The notes below the pieces were generated by a model, which was given only the letters and a program-made list of their open reading frames with translations, made no database searches and had not been told where the DNA came from. A stretch of 64,000 bases of DNA, from the NCBI RefSeq assembly GCF_003336205.1, contig NZ_QPIE01000001.1, positions 1 to 64,000 of the forward strand, given 5' to 3'. The DNA comes from Chryseobacterium lacus. Its GTDB lineage: Bacteria; Bacteroidota; Bacteroidia; Flavobacteriales; Weeksellaceae. The translations under genes were made by a program, and so were the position numbers. Below, piece by piece: positions 37,390 to 46,213 of the stretch; the first letter of the stretch is position 1; each line of letters opens with the position of its first letter.

Positions 37390-38046
37390 CTAAAACTTAA
37401 AGCTGCTCAACTTCTTTTCACTCAGCAGGTAATCCTCCAGTAATCTAATCTTCTTTCCATGAATTTGAAGTTCTACGGTTACTTCTACTTTTCCGTCATA
37501 TTTTTCGATGTAAATTTCGCTGTGATGAATGGCAAAACTTCCAATTTTTTCAATAATCTCGTTTCTGGCAGGAGCTTCTTCTTCCGGTAAACTTATTTTA
37601 AGTACCCGGCTATTGTGCTGCGGCATGAGCCAATACACGAAATATTTTGAAATGTAAATGACCAATAATGAGGAAATCAAAAAAATACCGCCCAGAGCCA
37701 CATAACCGAAACCAATAGCCATCCCTATTGCTGCAGACATCCAGATGATGCCGGCTGTAGTGAGTCCGTACACATTAAATCCGGATTTAAAAATAACACC
37801 TGCACCCAGAAATCCAATCCCGGTAATAATGTTGGCTGCAATTCTCCCCGGATCATTTGTTCCGACCCCTATTTTCATAGAAATAATGGTAAAAAGTGCT
37901 GAGCCCAAACAAATAATGGTAATGGTTTTCAACCCTGCTGATTTGTCCTTCATCTCTCTTTCGTAACCCAGAATGAGCCCTGCGATGAGCGCAAACAGAG
38001 CTTTGTAAACATCGGTCATTTCGATATGATCTAGATACTCTATCAT
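37390..38046 (-). CDS. MgtC/SapB family membrane protein
   Basis: A 218-residue protein with five N-terminal membrane helices (about residues 12-150). It carries the MgtC motifs GLILGYEREMKDKSAGLKT near 20-38 and NIITGIGFLGAGVIFK near 72-87. A soluble C-terminal domain of about 65 residues with an ACT-like pattern follows. MgtC proteins affect Mg2+ homeostasis and F-ATPase activity in pathogens; the role in environmental bacteria is unclear. Here it is a single gene between convergent tig and the DUF3109 gene. Confidence 0.9.
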   Translation of the reverse strand: MIEYLDHIEMTDVYKALFALIAGLILGYEREMKDKSAGLKTITIICLGSALFTIISMKIGVGTNDPGRIAANIITGIGFLGAGVIFKSGFNVYGLTTAGIIWMSAAIGMAIGFGYVALGGIFLISSLLVIYISKYFVYWLMPQHNSRVLKISLPEEEAPARNEIIEKIGSFAIHHSEIYIEKYDGKVEVTVELQIHGKKIRLLEDYLLSEKKLSSFKF

Positions 38047-38114
38047 GTCCTCTATTTAGGAACCGAAAATAATAAACCTTCGTCTCATTGACCTTATACA
38101 GTGCATTTTTTAAT

Positions 38115-38708
38115 TTATAAAATTCCGTCTCCGAATTCCTTTTTCCATTCTATTGCAGCTTCAGACAAAGTCGCATAGAACTCTTCGCCATATTTGCGGA
38201 TCAACGGGGTTTTCAAAAACTGATACACCGGAACCTGAAGTTCTTTCCCCAACGTACATGCATCGCTGCAAATAGGCCATTCATGATAGTTCATTGCCGT
38301 GAAAGTAGAATATTCCTGTACCCGAATCGGATACAAATGGCAGGAAATGGGTTTCTGCCAATCGATCGCACCATCTTCATACGCTTTCTCAATGCCGCAT
38401 TTGGTGATCCCTCTTTCGTCAAAAATAACATATGCACATTCTTCGCCGTTCACCATAGGAGTAACGAAATCACCATCCATAGGATCTACCGTCCACGTTC
38501 CCTGTTCTTCCAAGGCCTTCACGCCTTCCGGACGAAGGTAGGGTTTTACTTTATCGAGAATTTCCTCCAGAATTTTGGTTTCTTCCTTATCCAGAGGCGC
38601 GCCTACATCGCCTTCTACACAACAGGCACCTTTACATTTGGTAAGATTACAGACAAACTCTTGAGCGAATATATCCTCAGAGATTAATTTATCATCAATT
38701 TGTATCAT
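38115..38708 (-). CDS. DUF3109 family cysteine-rich protein
   Basis: A 197-residue soluble protein with several conserved cysteines: CNLTKCKGACC near residues 20-30, CGIEKAYEDG near 100, CHLYP near 121, and CSDACTLG near 145. This matches DUF3109, a YkgJ-like family thought to bind zinc or an iron-sulfur cluster. It lies 8 bases behind the DUF6427 gene and probably shares its transcript. Function is unknown. Confidence 0.88.
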   Translation of the reverse strand: MIQIDDKLISEDIFAQEFVCNLTKCKGACCVEGDVGAPLDKEETKILEEILDKVKPYLRPEGVKALEEQGTWTVDPMDGDFVTPMVNGEECAYVIFDERGITKCGIEKAYEDGAIDWQKPISCHLYPIRVQEYSTFTAMNYHEWPICSDACTLGKELQVPVYQFLKTPLIRKYGEEFYATLSEAAIEWKKEFGDGIL

Positions 38709-38716
38709 TTTTAAGT

Positions 38717-39616
38717 TTAAAGATTAAAAAAAGTAAGTTTAAAAGCCAGCAAAGAAGCAATAATGAGAAATAATCCGAGTTCCTTTTGCCACATTTTCTT
38801 TCCAAACCTTAGCAGCCGGCTCAGAATAATGCTCGCAGGCAAAGCCATCAGAAGCAGAAATTCATAATGATTTCCCATATAAAGCACCACCGTAGTGAGT
38901 TGGGCTGCCGAAAATATCAGGACAAAGGTATACTTAAATTTGCTGACAGGGCTTTTCTTATTGAAATTTGCGAAATGATCTGCGACAGCAAGGATAAGAA
39001 ACAAAGCAACGGGAATCAGGTACAGCAGCTGATGGAACTCCGTATTGACTCTAAAATCTTTAAACGGAAAGTAGGCCTCATCCCAACTGTGAAACCCAAA
39101 AAAATACATGATGGTGAAATAACTTATCACAATCAGTAAAGCGCCGAACAAAAGACGGAACAAGTGAAGTAGAATTCTGCCGGACGTAATGATAATGTGC
39201 AACAAAACGAACACTGCCATAGGCCAGGTAGCGGGAAGTACAAGATAATTGAGGGCTAAAATAGCTCCGACCAGAACAATAGATTTTCTCCTAAGTTCCT
39301 CGTCATTATGAGTTAAAGTAAGAATAATGAAAGAATTGGTGAGCAAGGCGACGGCAATCCCAATATCCAAATCTCCGGGATAAAAAGCAAAAATAAAAAA
39401 GGTGTACAGAAACAGCGGAAGATGGGTTTGATAATTCAACCCAATTGTGTTAAAACAAAAATAGCCCAAAGCGATTCCTGCGAAAGTAACCACTGTAGAA
39501 ACGACATCTAAGGTACTAAATTTGAATATATTGAACGCAATCACCATCAACAGTAAAAACACAATATACACCGGTATCGAAAAAATATTGCTTTCTTTTG
39601 AAAGTAATTTGAACAT
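38717..39616 (-). CDS. DUF6427 family polytopic membrane protein
   Basis: A 299-residue protein with about nine or ten hydrophobic segments and few soluble loops. The start MFKLLSKESNIFSIPVYIV and the internal LTHNDEELRRKSI are features of the flavobacterial DUF6427 family. Its neighbours (DUF3109 downstream, a divergent DUF6341 gene upstream) recur together in Flavobacteriia, often with a uracil phosphoribosyltransferase gene; here upp is 12 kb away. Function is unknown. Confidence 0.85.
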   Translation of the reverse strand: MFKLLSKESNIFSIPVYIVFLLLMVIAFNIFKFSTLDVVSTVVTFAGIALGYFCFNTIGLNYQTHLPLFLYTFFIFAFYPGDLDIGIAVALLTNSFIILTLTHNDEELRRKSIVLVGAILALNYLVLPATWPMAVFVLLHIIITSGRILLHLFRLLFGALLIVISYFTIMYFFGFHSWDEAYFPFKDFRVNTEFHQLLYLIPVALFLILAVADHFANFNKKSPVSKFKYTFVLIFSAAQLTTVVLYMGNHYEFLLLMALPASIILSRLLRFGKKMWQKELGLFLIIASLLAFKLTFFNL

Positions 39617-39658
39617 TTTTCTTAAATTTGTACAAAGTTAATTTAAAAAAGGAAAATA

Positions 39659-39889
39659 ATGACGTCTTTCTGGCTCTTCTTAAGTGATGTTTTCAAGTGG
39701 TCTTATGGGTTTTTCGACCTTACTGCGAACGTAATGAACTGGATTTTATTTCTTGTATCCTCTGCAATATTCATCTATTGGTGCTATGAATTGGTGGTGA
39801 AACTAGGAAATAACAAAGACAGAGAGTATGTATCTCCTTCCAAAGAGATCCGTCCTTATTATGATCCTAAAATCCACAAGAAAGGTTAA
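39659..39889 (+). CDS. DUF6341 family small membrane protein
   Basis: A 76-residue protein with one or two hydrophobic segments (about residues 20-48) and a soluble tail, DREYVSPSKEIRPYYDPK. This pattern is typical of flavobacterial DUF6341 proteins, which are encoded next to DUF6427 genes as here. The two are divergent with a 42-base gap, so they share a promoter region. Function is unknown. Confidence 0.85.
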   Translation: MTSFWLFLSDVFKWSYGFFDLTANVMNWILFLVSSAIFIYWCYELVVKLGNNKDREYVSPSKEIRPYYDPKIHKKG

Positions 39890-39905
39890 ATAATTGGTTA
39901 TACAC

Positions 39906-39937
39906 AAAAGCCCGTTTTTCATTGGAAAACGGGCTTT
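39906..39937. terminator. Bidirectional intrinsic terminator
   Basis: AAAAGCCCGTTTTTC-attg-GAAAACGGGCTTTTTT lies between the convergent DUF6341 and universal stress protein genes and has T-runs on both strands. Confidence 0.85.
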
Positions 39938-39954
39938 TTTATATTGAGTTGATG

Positions 39955-40392
39955 TTATTTATGACAGGGAATCACCAGAACAGGAATCGGTGAATTTTTT
40001 GTCAGATCTTTCGTTAAGCTGCCGACAAAAACGTCGTACATTCCGCTGCGGCCGTGCGAACCCATGACGATAAAAGCTGCTTCTTTTTCCTCCGCATATT
40101 CCAGAATGAGTTCTTTTGCGGAACCCTGTCGCAGAAGATGTTCGCAGGGAACGCCCTGAGAAATTATTAGCTGCTCCAGTTGATGCAATTGTGCCAATTC
40201 ACCTTTTATTTCGTTCTGCTCCACTTCCGGAAAGTACTGAAAACCCATGTCGCCAATGGCAAATCCAATATCCAACGGGGCAACGTGAATCAGGCAAATT
40301 CTGGCATTTACTTCTTTGGCGAACTGTATCGCTCCATCTATAAGTTTGTCATTAGACTCTGCGAAATCTACCGGTAATACAATGTTTTTCAT
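39955..40392 (-). CDS. Universal stress protein (UspA family)
   Basis: A 145-residue single-domain UspA protein. It starts IVLPVDFAESNDKLIDGAIQ, and the ATP-binding signature G-x2-G-x9-G-S/T is present (GSHGRSGMYDVFVGSLT near residues 111-127) followed by PVLVIP. It is therefore of the nucleotide-binding kind. Usp proteins respond to starvation, oxidants and low oxygen. It is monocistronic and converges with the DUF6341 gene. Confidence 0.92.
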   Translation of the reverse strand: MKNIVLPVDFAESNDKLIDGAIQFAKEVNARICLIHVAPLDIGFAIGDMGFQYFPEVEQNEIKGELAQLHQLEQLIISQGVPCEHLLRQGSAKELILEYAEEKEAAFIVMGSHGRSGMYDVFVGSLTKDLTKNSPIPVLVIPCHK

Positions 40393-40569
40393 GTTTTCGA
40401 CGATTTGTTCCCTAAAGATAAGGATTATTTTTGAATATATTCCATTTTGAAATCAATAAAAAATGAAAATTTATGTTTAAGCAAAAAGAAATCGGTCAGG
40501 AGAAAATGATTAGCTTTGTGTAGAAAGCCGCCAATACGGCATCATAATTTCAACATCAAAAAACACATC

Positions 40570-41064
40570 ATGGAAAAATATACTATTCCGGCCAAGACTC
40601 ATATCGGGCATATTCACCTGAAAGTCGCAGATCTGCAACGCGCACTGGATTTCTACTGTGGTTTGCTCGGTTTTGAACTAACCACGATGTATGGCAATCA
40701 GGCTGCATTTGTTTCAGCAGGCGGATACCATCACCACATCGGTCTTAATACTTGGCACAGCAAAGGAGCACCTCCCGCATTACGCGAAGGTGTCGGGTTG
40801 TATCATACCGCCATTGTGTACCCTACGAGGAAGGATTTGGCAGTGATATTTGAACGAATCAGAAAAGTGGGCTATCCTCTGACGGGAGCCAGCGATCATG
40901 GCGTTTCCGAGGCATTATATTTGGATGATCCGGACGGCAATGGCGTTGAACTTTATTGGGACAGGCCTAAAAATCTCTGGCCGCAAAAAAGTGACGGATC
41001 ACTTGAAATGTACACCAATCCGTTGGATTTGGCAGGATTACTCGCAGAATTGGACAAAGATTAA
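40570..41064 (+). CDS. VOC family (glyoxalase/extradiol dioxygenase-like) protein
   Basis: A 164-residue vicinal-oxygen-chelate protein. One fold module is seen in each half: HIGHIHLKVADLQRALDFY with the first metal His near residue 12, and GVGLYHTAIVYPTRKDLA with the second His near 83. A Glu in DPDGNGVELYWDRP near residue 134 completes the set. This resembles the BphC/CatE-type extradiol dioxygenase half and the bacillibactin-type YfiE proteins. The substrate is unknown. The start is the ATG before EKYTIPAKTHIG; earlier codons are noncoding. Confidence 0.85.
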   Translation: MEKYTIPAKTHIGHIHLKVADLQRALDFYCGLLGFELTTMYGNQAAFVSAGGYHHHIGLNTWHSKGAPPALREGVGLYHTAIVYPTRKDLAVIFERIRKVGYPLTGASDHGVSEALYLDDPDGNGVELYWDRPKNLWPQKSDGSLEMYTNPLDLAGLLAELDKD

Positions 41065-41138
41065 TCGTCTTTTTAGCAGTAGAAATTCTCTTTGTAATTT
41101 CTTTATTTAAGAATTCAAATTAATAAAAACCCACGGTT

Positions 41139-43907
41139 ATGAAAAACAAGAAACCACAGTTCCAAAAAGGCATTTCCATTCTTGGAAAAACATACCAATA
41201 CAGTTCGCTCAACGATTTACCAAATACCGGTCAACTTCCGTTCAGCATCCGAATTTTATTGGAAAATGTACTGAGAAATTTCGACGGATTCAGCATTACG
41301 GATGATCATATTCAACTTTTGGCCAACTGGACACCCACTCCTGCGGACAAAGATATTCCCTTCATGCCTGCCCGGATTCTGATGCAGGATTTCACAGGCG
41401 TCCCTGCAGTGGTAGATATGGCTTCGCTGCGTGCTGAATTTGTGAGACACGGCAAAAACGGACAGCTGATCAATCCCGAAATACCAGTCGATTTGGTGAT
41501 TGACCATTCTGTTCAGGTAGATTATTTCGGAACAGATTATTCTTATGACAAAAATGTGGAAATAGAATATGAGAGAAACAAGGAACGCTATGAATTATTA
41601 AAATGGGCTCAGGACGGACTTCGCAACTTTACCGTCGTGCCTCCGGGATTAGGAATTTGCCATCAGGTTAATCTGGAATATTTAGCCAAAGGGATCATCA
41701 GCAGAGACGGATGGTTGTTTCCAGATACTTTAGTCGGAACCGATTCACACACTCCAATGGTCAACGGGATCGGTGTCATCGGATGGGGAGTTGGCGGAAT
41801 TGAAGCCGAAGCTGCGATGCTGGGACAACCTATTTTCTTTACCTGCCCGGAAGTGATTGGACTCAAACTTACCGGCAGAATTCCCGAACAATGCACTGCC
41901 ACAGATATGGTTCTCTCTATTACGAAAGTATTGAGAGATAAAGGTGTAGTGGGAAAATTTGTTGAAGTTTTCGGAGAAGGGCTGGATCATCTTACGGTAA
42001 CCGACCGTGCGACCATTGCCAATATGTCGCCTGAATTTGGGTGCACTGTCACGTATTTTCCTATTGATGATCAAACCCTGCAGTACATGCGGGAAACCAA
42101 CCGTACTGACGAGGAAATACAAATTGTGGAAACGTATTGCAAAGAAAACAGCCTGTGGCGTACCGGAACAGAAAATATCGTTTATTCTTCTGTAGTGGAA
42201 TTTGACTTGTCCACACTGGAACCGACGGTTTCCGGGCCCAAAAGGCCTCAGGACAAAATTTTGGTTAAAGATCTGTCGCACGAATTTGAACGCCTGCTGG
42301 AAAAAGAATATTCCAGATTTTATCATTCCGTGCACGACCGACGAGAGTCTGCATGGCTTGCTGACGGCGGATCCGGAACGGAATTTACCTTTGGGAAAGT
42401 GCCGGTAAACCAAACCAATAATTATGAGGTGGAAAAAGAATCTATCCAATCCGTCAGAATCAAGCACCAAAACAAGGAATTCATCGTGAGCGATGGCAGT
42501 ATTGTTATCGCTGCCATTACCAGCTGTACCAATACTTCTAATCCTGCGGTAATGATCGGAGCAGGACTTTTAGCAAGAAATGCTGTGATGAAAGGACTTC
42601 GAACCAAATCCTGGGTTAAAACTTCTTTAGCACCCGGTTCTAAAGTCGTTACGCAGTATTTGGAACGCTCTGGTTTAAGTACTGATCTGGAAGCTTTGCG
42701 CTTTCACACTGTAGGTTACGGCTGTACTTCCTGTATCGGGAATTCCGGGCCACTTCCTCCACATATTGCTGAAGCAGTGGATAAAGGAGAGCTGGTGGTT
42801 GCGTCCGTGCTTTCAGGAAACAGAAACTTCGAAGCCCGCGTACATCCGCAAGTAAAAATGAATTTTCTGATGTCTCCTATGCTAGTCGTCGCTTATGCAC
42901 TCGTAGGAAGGGTTGACATCAATCTACTAGAGGAACCTTTAGATTATGACCCTAATGGAAATCCTGTTTATTTGAGAGACATCTGGCCCAGCCGCGAAGA
43001 AATTACCAAAACAATACACGACAGCATGAAAACCGAGGACTTTAAAGCTGTGTATGATGTTATTTTCGATGGATCGGAAGATTGGCAAAATCTGGATGTA
43101 AAACCCAGTGAAAATTATCAATGGAATCCAAACTCCACTTATATTAAAGAATCTCCTTTCTTTGAAGGATTAAAAGCAGATCTGAAACCTTTGCAGGATA
43201 TAGATAACGCCCGCGTTTTGCTCTATCTGGGAGACTCCGTAACTACAGATCACATTTCGCCTGCCGGCTCATTCAAAGACAATACAGCAGCGGGTACTTA
43301 TTTGATGCAAAACGGAGTAGCACAGGCGGATTTCAATTCATACGGCTCTAGGCGGGGAAATCATGAGGTGATGATGCGAGGAACTTTTGCCAATGTCCGC
43401 ATTAAAAATAAAATTACAGACAGAGAAGGGGGTTTCAGTACCTATTTCCCTACGGGTGAAGTGAAATCTGTGTATGAAACCGCAATGGCCTATAAAGCGG
43501 ATCAAACACCACTCATTGTGCTTGCAGGGAAAGAATACGGCTCCGGATCTTCCCGTGATTGGGCGGCAAAAGGAACATTTCTATTGGGTGTAAAAGCGGT
43601 AATCGCTGAAAGTTTCGAACGAATACATAGAAGCAATCTGGTTGGGATGGGTGTTGCACCCTTGGTTTACATCAACGGGCAAAACGCTGCTTCACTGAAA
43701 TTGGACGGAACCGAAATATTTTCAATCACCGGTCTTGCGAATGAACTGAATCCTCACAAAATTCTGAATGTAAAAGCAAGCCATCCTTCAGGCAAAATTA
43801 CAGAATTTCAGGTGAAAGCCCGTTTCGACTCTGCTGTTGAAATTGAATATTACAAAAACGAAGGAATTCTACAATATGTATTGCGGGATTATTTGAAGAG
43901 AGGTTAA
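41139..43907 (+). CDS. acnA: Aconitate hydratase AcnA
   Basis: A 922-residue TCA-cycle enzyme that isomerises citrate to isocitrate. The 4Fe-4S ligands are Cys463 (AITSCTNTSNP) and Cys529/Cys532 (GYGCTSCIGNSG). Other signatures are GVPAVVDMASLR near residue 88, GTDSHTPMVNGIGVIGWGVGG near 201, and GSSRDWAAKGT near 802. Length and order match the AcnA/IRP1 class, unlike the shorter mitochondrial-type aconitase many Bacteroidota use. It is monocistronic, with a terminator at its end. Confidence 0.96.
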   Translation: MKNKKPQFQKGISILGKTYQYSSLNDLPNTGQLPFSIRILLENVLRNFDGFSITDDHIQLLANWTPTPADKDIPFMPARILMQDFTGVPAVVDMASLRAEFVRHGKNGQLINPEIPVDLVIDHSVQVDYFGTDYSYDKNVEIEYERNKERYELLKWAQDGLRNFTVVPPGLGICHQVNLEYLAKGIISRDGWLFPDTLVGTDSHTPMVNGIGVIGWGVGGIEAEAAMLGQPIFFTCPEVIGLKLTGRIPEQCTATDMVLSITKVLRDKGVVGKFVEVFGEGLDHLTVTDRATIANMSPEFGCTVTYFPIDDQTLQYMRETNRTDEEIQIVETYCKENSLWRTGTENIVYSSVVEFDLSTLEPTVSGPKRPQDKILVKDLSHEFERLLEKEYSRFYHSVHDRRESAWLADGGSGTEFTFGKVPVNQTNNYEVEKESIQSVRIKHQNKEFIVSDGSIVIAAITSCTNTSNPAVMIGAGLLARNAVMKGLRTKSWVKTSLAPGSKVVTQYLERSGLSTDLEALRFHTVGYGCTSCIGNSGPLPPHIAEAVDKGELVVASVLSGNRNFEARVHPQVKMNFLMSPMLVVAYALVGRVDINLLEEPLDYDPNGNPVYLRDIWPSREEITKTIHDSMKTEDFKAVYDVIFDGSEDWQNLDVKPSENYQWNPNSTYIKESPFFEGLKADLKPLQDIDNARVLLYLGDSVTTDHISPAGSFKDNTAAGTYLMQNGVAQADFNSYGSRRGNHEVMMRGTFANVRIKNKITDREGGFSTYFPTGEVKSVYETAMAYKADQTPLIVLAGKEYGSGSSRDWAAKGTFLLGVKAVIAESFERIHRSNLVGMGVAPLVYINGQNAASLKLDGTEIFSITGLANELNPHKILNVKASHPSGKITEFQVKARFDSAVEIEYYKNEGILQYVLRDYLKRG

Positions 43908-43935
43908 TTCAGAAAAATAGTTTACGATATAAAGT

Positions 43936-43970
43936 AAAGCCTGTCGATATTACATTGGACAGGCTTTTTT
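43936..43970 (+). terminator. Intrinsic terminator after acnA
   Basis: AAAGCCTGTC and GACAGGCTTT form a 10-base stem around a 13-base loop, followed by TTTTT, 29 bases after the acnA stop. Confidence 0.8.
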
Positions 43971-43985
43971 ATGCAATTCTGCCGA

Positions 43986-44200
43986 ACTGTCTCGTCAAGA
44001 TTGCTTTAGTCTTTTTTCTTCCCATAAAGCTTCGGTTTTATTTGAAATTCTTGAGTGTAGACTATTTTCCGGTCTTTGTTTGGAGATAATTTTACCCTGC
44101 GAACAAGTGGTATTCAAACCTTTTGATCACATCGGTCGAAAACCCTTTGTAATAAACGTCCAGTTCCTCCGGAGTAAAGGATGTAAACAAAATAGCCCAT
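43986..44200 (-). pseudogene. Decayed GIY-YIG endonuclease gene (UPF0213-like)
   Basis: Read on the minus strand from an ATG at 44200, the sequence gives MGYFVYILYS. After a single-base shift it continues as EELDVYYKGFSTDVIKRFEYHL and ends in a stop. In another frame NKDRKIVYTQEFQIK follows, and then KTEALWEEKRLKQ up to a further stop. In order, these are the pieces of a small GIY-YIG nuclease (YILYS, YYxG, RxxxH-like, VYxExF, KTEAL-EEKRLK). At least two frameshifts break it, so it is a pseudogene. Such genes are often found beside tRNA genes in Flavobacteriia, as here. Confidence 0.72.
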
Positions 44201-44205
44201 AACGC

Positions 44206-44231
44206 AAAAAATCTCCCAAATGAGAGATTTT
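44206..44231 (-). terminator. Terminator of the tRNA-Asp transcript
   Basis: Minus strand AAAATCTC-tcatttgg-GAGATTTT followed by a T-rich stretch, immediately after the 3' end of the downstream tRNA-Asp. Confidence 0.7.
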
Positions 44232-44234
44232 GTG

Positions 44235-44308
44235 CGATCCGGACGGGATTCGAACCCGCGACCTCCGCCGTGACAGGGCGGCATTCTAACCAGCTGAACT
44301 ACCGGATC
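44235..44308 (-). tRNA. tRNA-Asp (GTC), downstream copy
   Basis: A 74-base cloverleaf. The acceptor stem GATCCGG pairs with CCGGATC, with discriminator G. The D arm contains AGTTCAGCTGGTTAGA. The anticodon arm reads CCGCC-TGTCACG-GCGG, giving anticodon GTC, and the T arm is GCGGG-TTCGAAT-CCCGT with one mismatched pair. CCA is not encoded. It is identical to the copy at 44438-44511. Confidence 0.97.
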
Positions 44309-44343
44309 AATTTTTAAAGTATTGACAACTTTTTCTTCGGCTT

Positions 44344-44382
44344 TTCGAACCCGCCTCGTTACTTATGACGAGATGACAGGGC
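44344..44382 (-). repeat. tRNA-Asp-like fragment in the spacer
   Basis: The spacer between the two tRNA-Asp genes contains TTCGAACCCGC and then TGACAGGGC, two blocks (11 and 9 bases) found in the same order in the tRNA genes. Here 19 bases separate them, against 11 in the genes. CTCGT-tacttatg-ACGAG between them forms a hairpin. It looks like debris of a third tRNA copy or of a recombination event, and it cannot fold as a tRNA. Confidence 0.4.
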
Positions 44383-44437
44383 TCTTTTACCTAACCATCA
44401 ATCATTTTTTTTTTAAGATAAAAATGTAAATCTTCAG

Positions 44438-44511
44438 CGATCCGGACGGGATTCGAACCCGCGACCTCCGCCGTGACAGGGCGGCATTCTAACCAGCTGA
44501 ACTACCGGATC
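44438..44511 (-). tRNA. tRNA-Asp (GTC), upstream copy
   Basis: A 74-base cloverleaf identical to the copy at 44235-44308, with anticodon GTC and no encoded CCA. A 129-base spacer separates the two. Both are probably transcribed leftwards as one precursor that ends at the hairpin at 44206-44231. Confidence 0.97.
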
Positions 44512-44637
44512 AAAAATAAAAGAGCGTCTATCTTTTTAGTGAGTGCAAAAATACACTTTTTATGAGATTTTGCAAACCTATTTGAATAAAAAATGTTTCC
44601 CAAGATGGAAAACATTCATTTTCAATTGTATTATTAT

Positions 44638-44955
44638 TTATAAATGTGCAGATAGTTTCTGTGAAATCACTTCTTTGGAAGCAACACCTACGATTTTATC
44701 TACTACTTCGCCATTTTTAAAAATCAAAACGGTTGGGATATTCCGAATTCCATAGTCTACGGAAACCTGTTGATTATTGTCCACATCCACTTTTCCTACG
44801 ATTGCTTTTCCCTCAAAATCTGTGGCTACTTCTTCTATGATCGGGCCTAACATTCTGCAGGGTCCACACCATACTGCCCAAAAGTCCACTAAAACGGGTT
44901 TATCTGATCGTAAAACTACTTCCTGAAATGAGCTGTCTGTAATTTCTAATGCCAT
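44638..44955 (-). CDS. trxA: Thioredoxin
   Basis: A 105-residue cytoplasmic thiol-disulfide oxidoreductase with the active site WCGPC at residues 29-33 (Cys30, Cys33), the buried Asp of VDFW, and the cis-proline loop IRNIPTVLIF near 72-81. Length and motifs are classical TrxA, with no signal peptide. It sits between the tRNA-Asp genes and a cysteine desulfurase gene and appears to be transcribed on its own. Confidence 0.96.
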   Translation of the reverse strand: MALEITDSSFQEVVLRSDKPVLVDFWAVWCGPCRMLGPIIEEVATDFEGKAIVGKVDVDNNQQVSVDYGIRNIPTVLIFKNGEVVDKIVGVASKEVISQKLSAHL

Positions 44956-45027
44956 TTTTTTTATTTTAATAAATTATAAGTACAAATTTACAATAATCTT
45001 ATTAGAAAATGAAGCGGGTGGTCTATA

Positions 45028-46188
45028 CTAAACATTTATTTTTTCTATAGCCTGATTTTCAGCAATTTCCTTAAGTGCGGCAGTAAGGCTGTCTATTTCC
45101 TGAATCGTCGTAAGATGGCTGAAAGAAATGCGAAGTGGTGTCGTCTTTTTCATTTCCTCATCATCCAGAATCATCATCATCACCATCGAAGGCTTGGAAG
45201 CACCTGATGAACATGCACTGCCCTGAGAAACTGCAATGCCTTTCATATCCAGTTTTAATCCGATTAACGGATCATTAAACGGCAGCAAAAGACTCAGTAC
45301 CGTGTAAAGGCTTTCTTTTTCGGCACTTCTTCCGTTGAATTTTATACCGGGAACGGCGGCTGAAATTTTGTTGACAGCGTATTCTTTTACTTGCTGAATA
45401 TGAGAAGAATATCGCTCCATATTATGTATACAGATGTCCATTGCTTTTCCTAATCCTACGATTCCGGCCACATTTTCAGTTCCGGCACGCAAGCTTCTTT
45501 CCTGCGGGCCACCGGTAATGAGTGATTTTAATCCGGAAGATTTGCGGATAAATGCAAAACCACTTCCTTTCGGCCCGTGGAATTTATGTGCACTGCAGGA
45601 AGCAAAATCTACAGGAATTTCGGAAAAATCCAAAGGATAATGAGCCATACTCTGAACGGTATCCGAATGGTAAAGCGCACCATTTTCTTTACAGATTAAA
45701 GCTGCTTTCTTAATGTCGAGGATATTCCCTATTTCATTATTGGCGTGCATCAGTGAGACCAATGTTTTTTTACCTGAAGCTTTCAGTGCGGTTTCCAATT
45801 CATTCAGATTAAGATCACCATTTTTATCCGGACGCAGAAAAATGACTTCCACCCCATTCCGGGATTTCATTTCCATAATGGTTTCTGCAACGCATTTATG
45901 TTCCAATGGCGAAGTAATAATCCGTTCGACACCCAAATGATAAACACAGGATTTGATAATCATATTATTGCTTTCCGTACCACAGGAAGTGAAAACAATT
46001 TCTGAAGGACTTACGTTCAGATAACCCGCAATGTTTCTTCGCACATTTTCGATCAGGATTTTGGCATCTTGCCCAAAACTGTGTGTGGAAGAAGGATTTC
46101 CGAAACTTCTCATGGCAGCGATCATTTCACTGATTACAGCTTCATCCAAAGGTGTTGTGGCCGCATTATCCAGATAAATCTTGTCCAT
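45028..46188 (-). CDS. Cysteine desulfurase (NifS/IscS-like)
   Basis: A 386-residue PLP enzyme that takes sulfur from cysteine for iron-sulfur clusters and thiolated tRNA. Family features are YLDNAATTPLD at residues 4-14, HANNEIGN near 148-155, the PLP Lys202 in SCSAHKFHGPKG, and the catalytic Cys326 in GSACSSGASKPS. The short active-site loop is of the IscS/NifS group, not the SufS group. No iscU or iscA gene is adjacent. The start is ATG 46188; an in-frame ATG at 46197 adds three residues. Confidence 0.92.
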   Translation of the reverse strand: MDKIYLDNAATTPLDEAVISEMIAAMRSFGNPSSTHSFGQDAKILIENVRRNIAGYLNVSPSEIVFTSCGTESNNMIIKSCVYHLGVERIITSPLEHKCVAETIMEMKSRNGVEVIFLRPDKNGDLNLNELETALKASGKKTLVSLMHANNEIGNILDIKKAALICKENGALYHSDTVQSMAHYPLDFSEIPVDFASCSAHKFHGPKGSGFAFIRKSSGLKSLITGGPQERSLRAGTENVAGIVGLGKAMDICIHNMERYSSHIQQVKEYAVNKISAAVPGIKFNGRSAEKESLYTVLSLLLPFNDPLIGLKLDMKGIAVSQGSACSSGASKPSMVMMMILDDEEMKKTTPLRISFSHLTTIQEIDSLTAALKEIAENQAIEKINV

Positions 46189-46213
46189 TGTGTGCATTTT
46201 TAAGGATTCAAAA

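Noticed and set aside
44344-44382. A third tRNA-Asp between the two copies
   Set aside because: Only two short blocks match, and there is no acceptor, D or anticodon stem, so it was listed as a fragment and not a tRNA.
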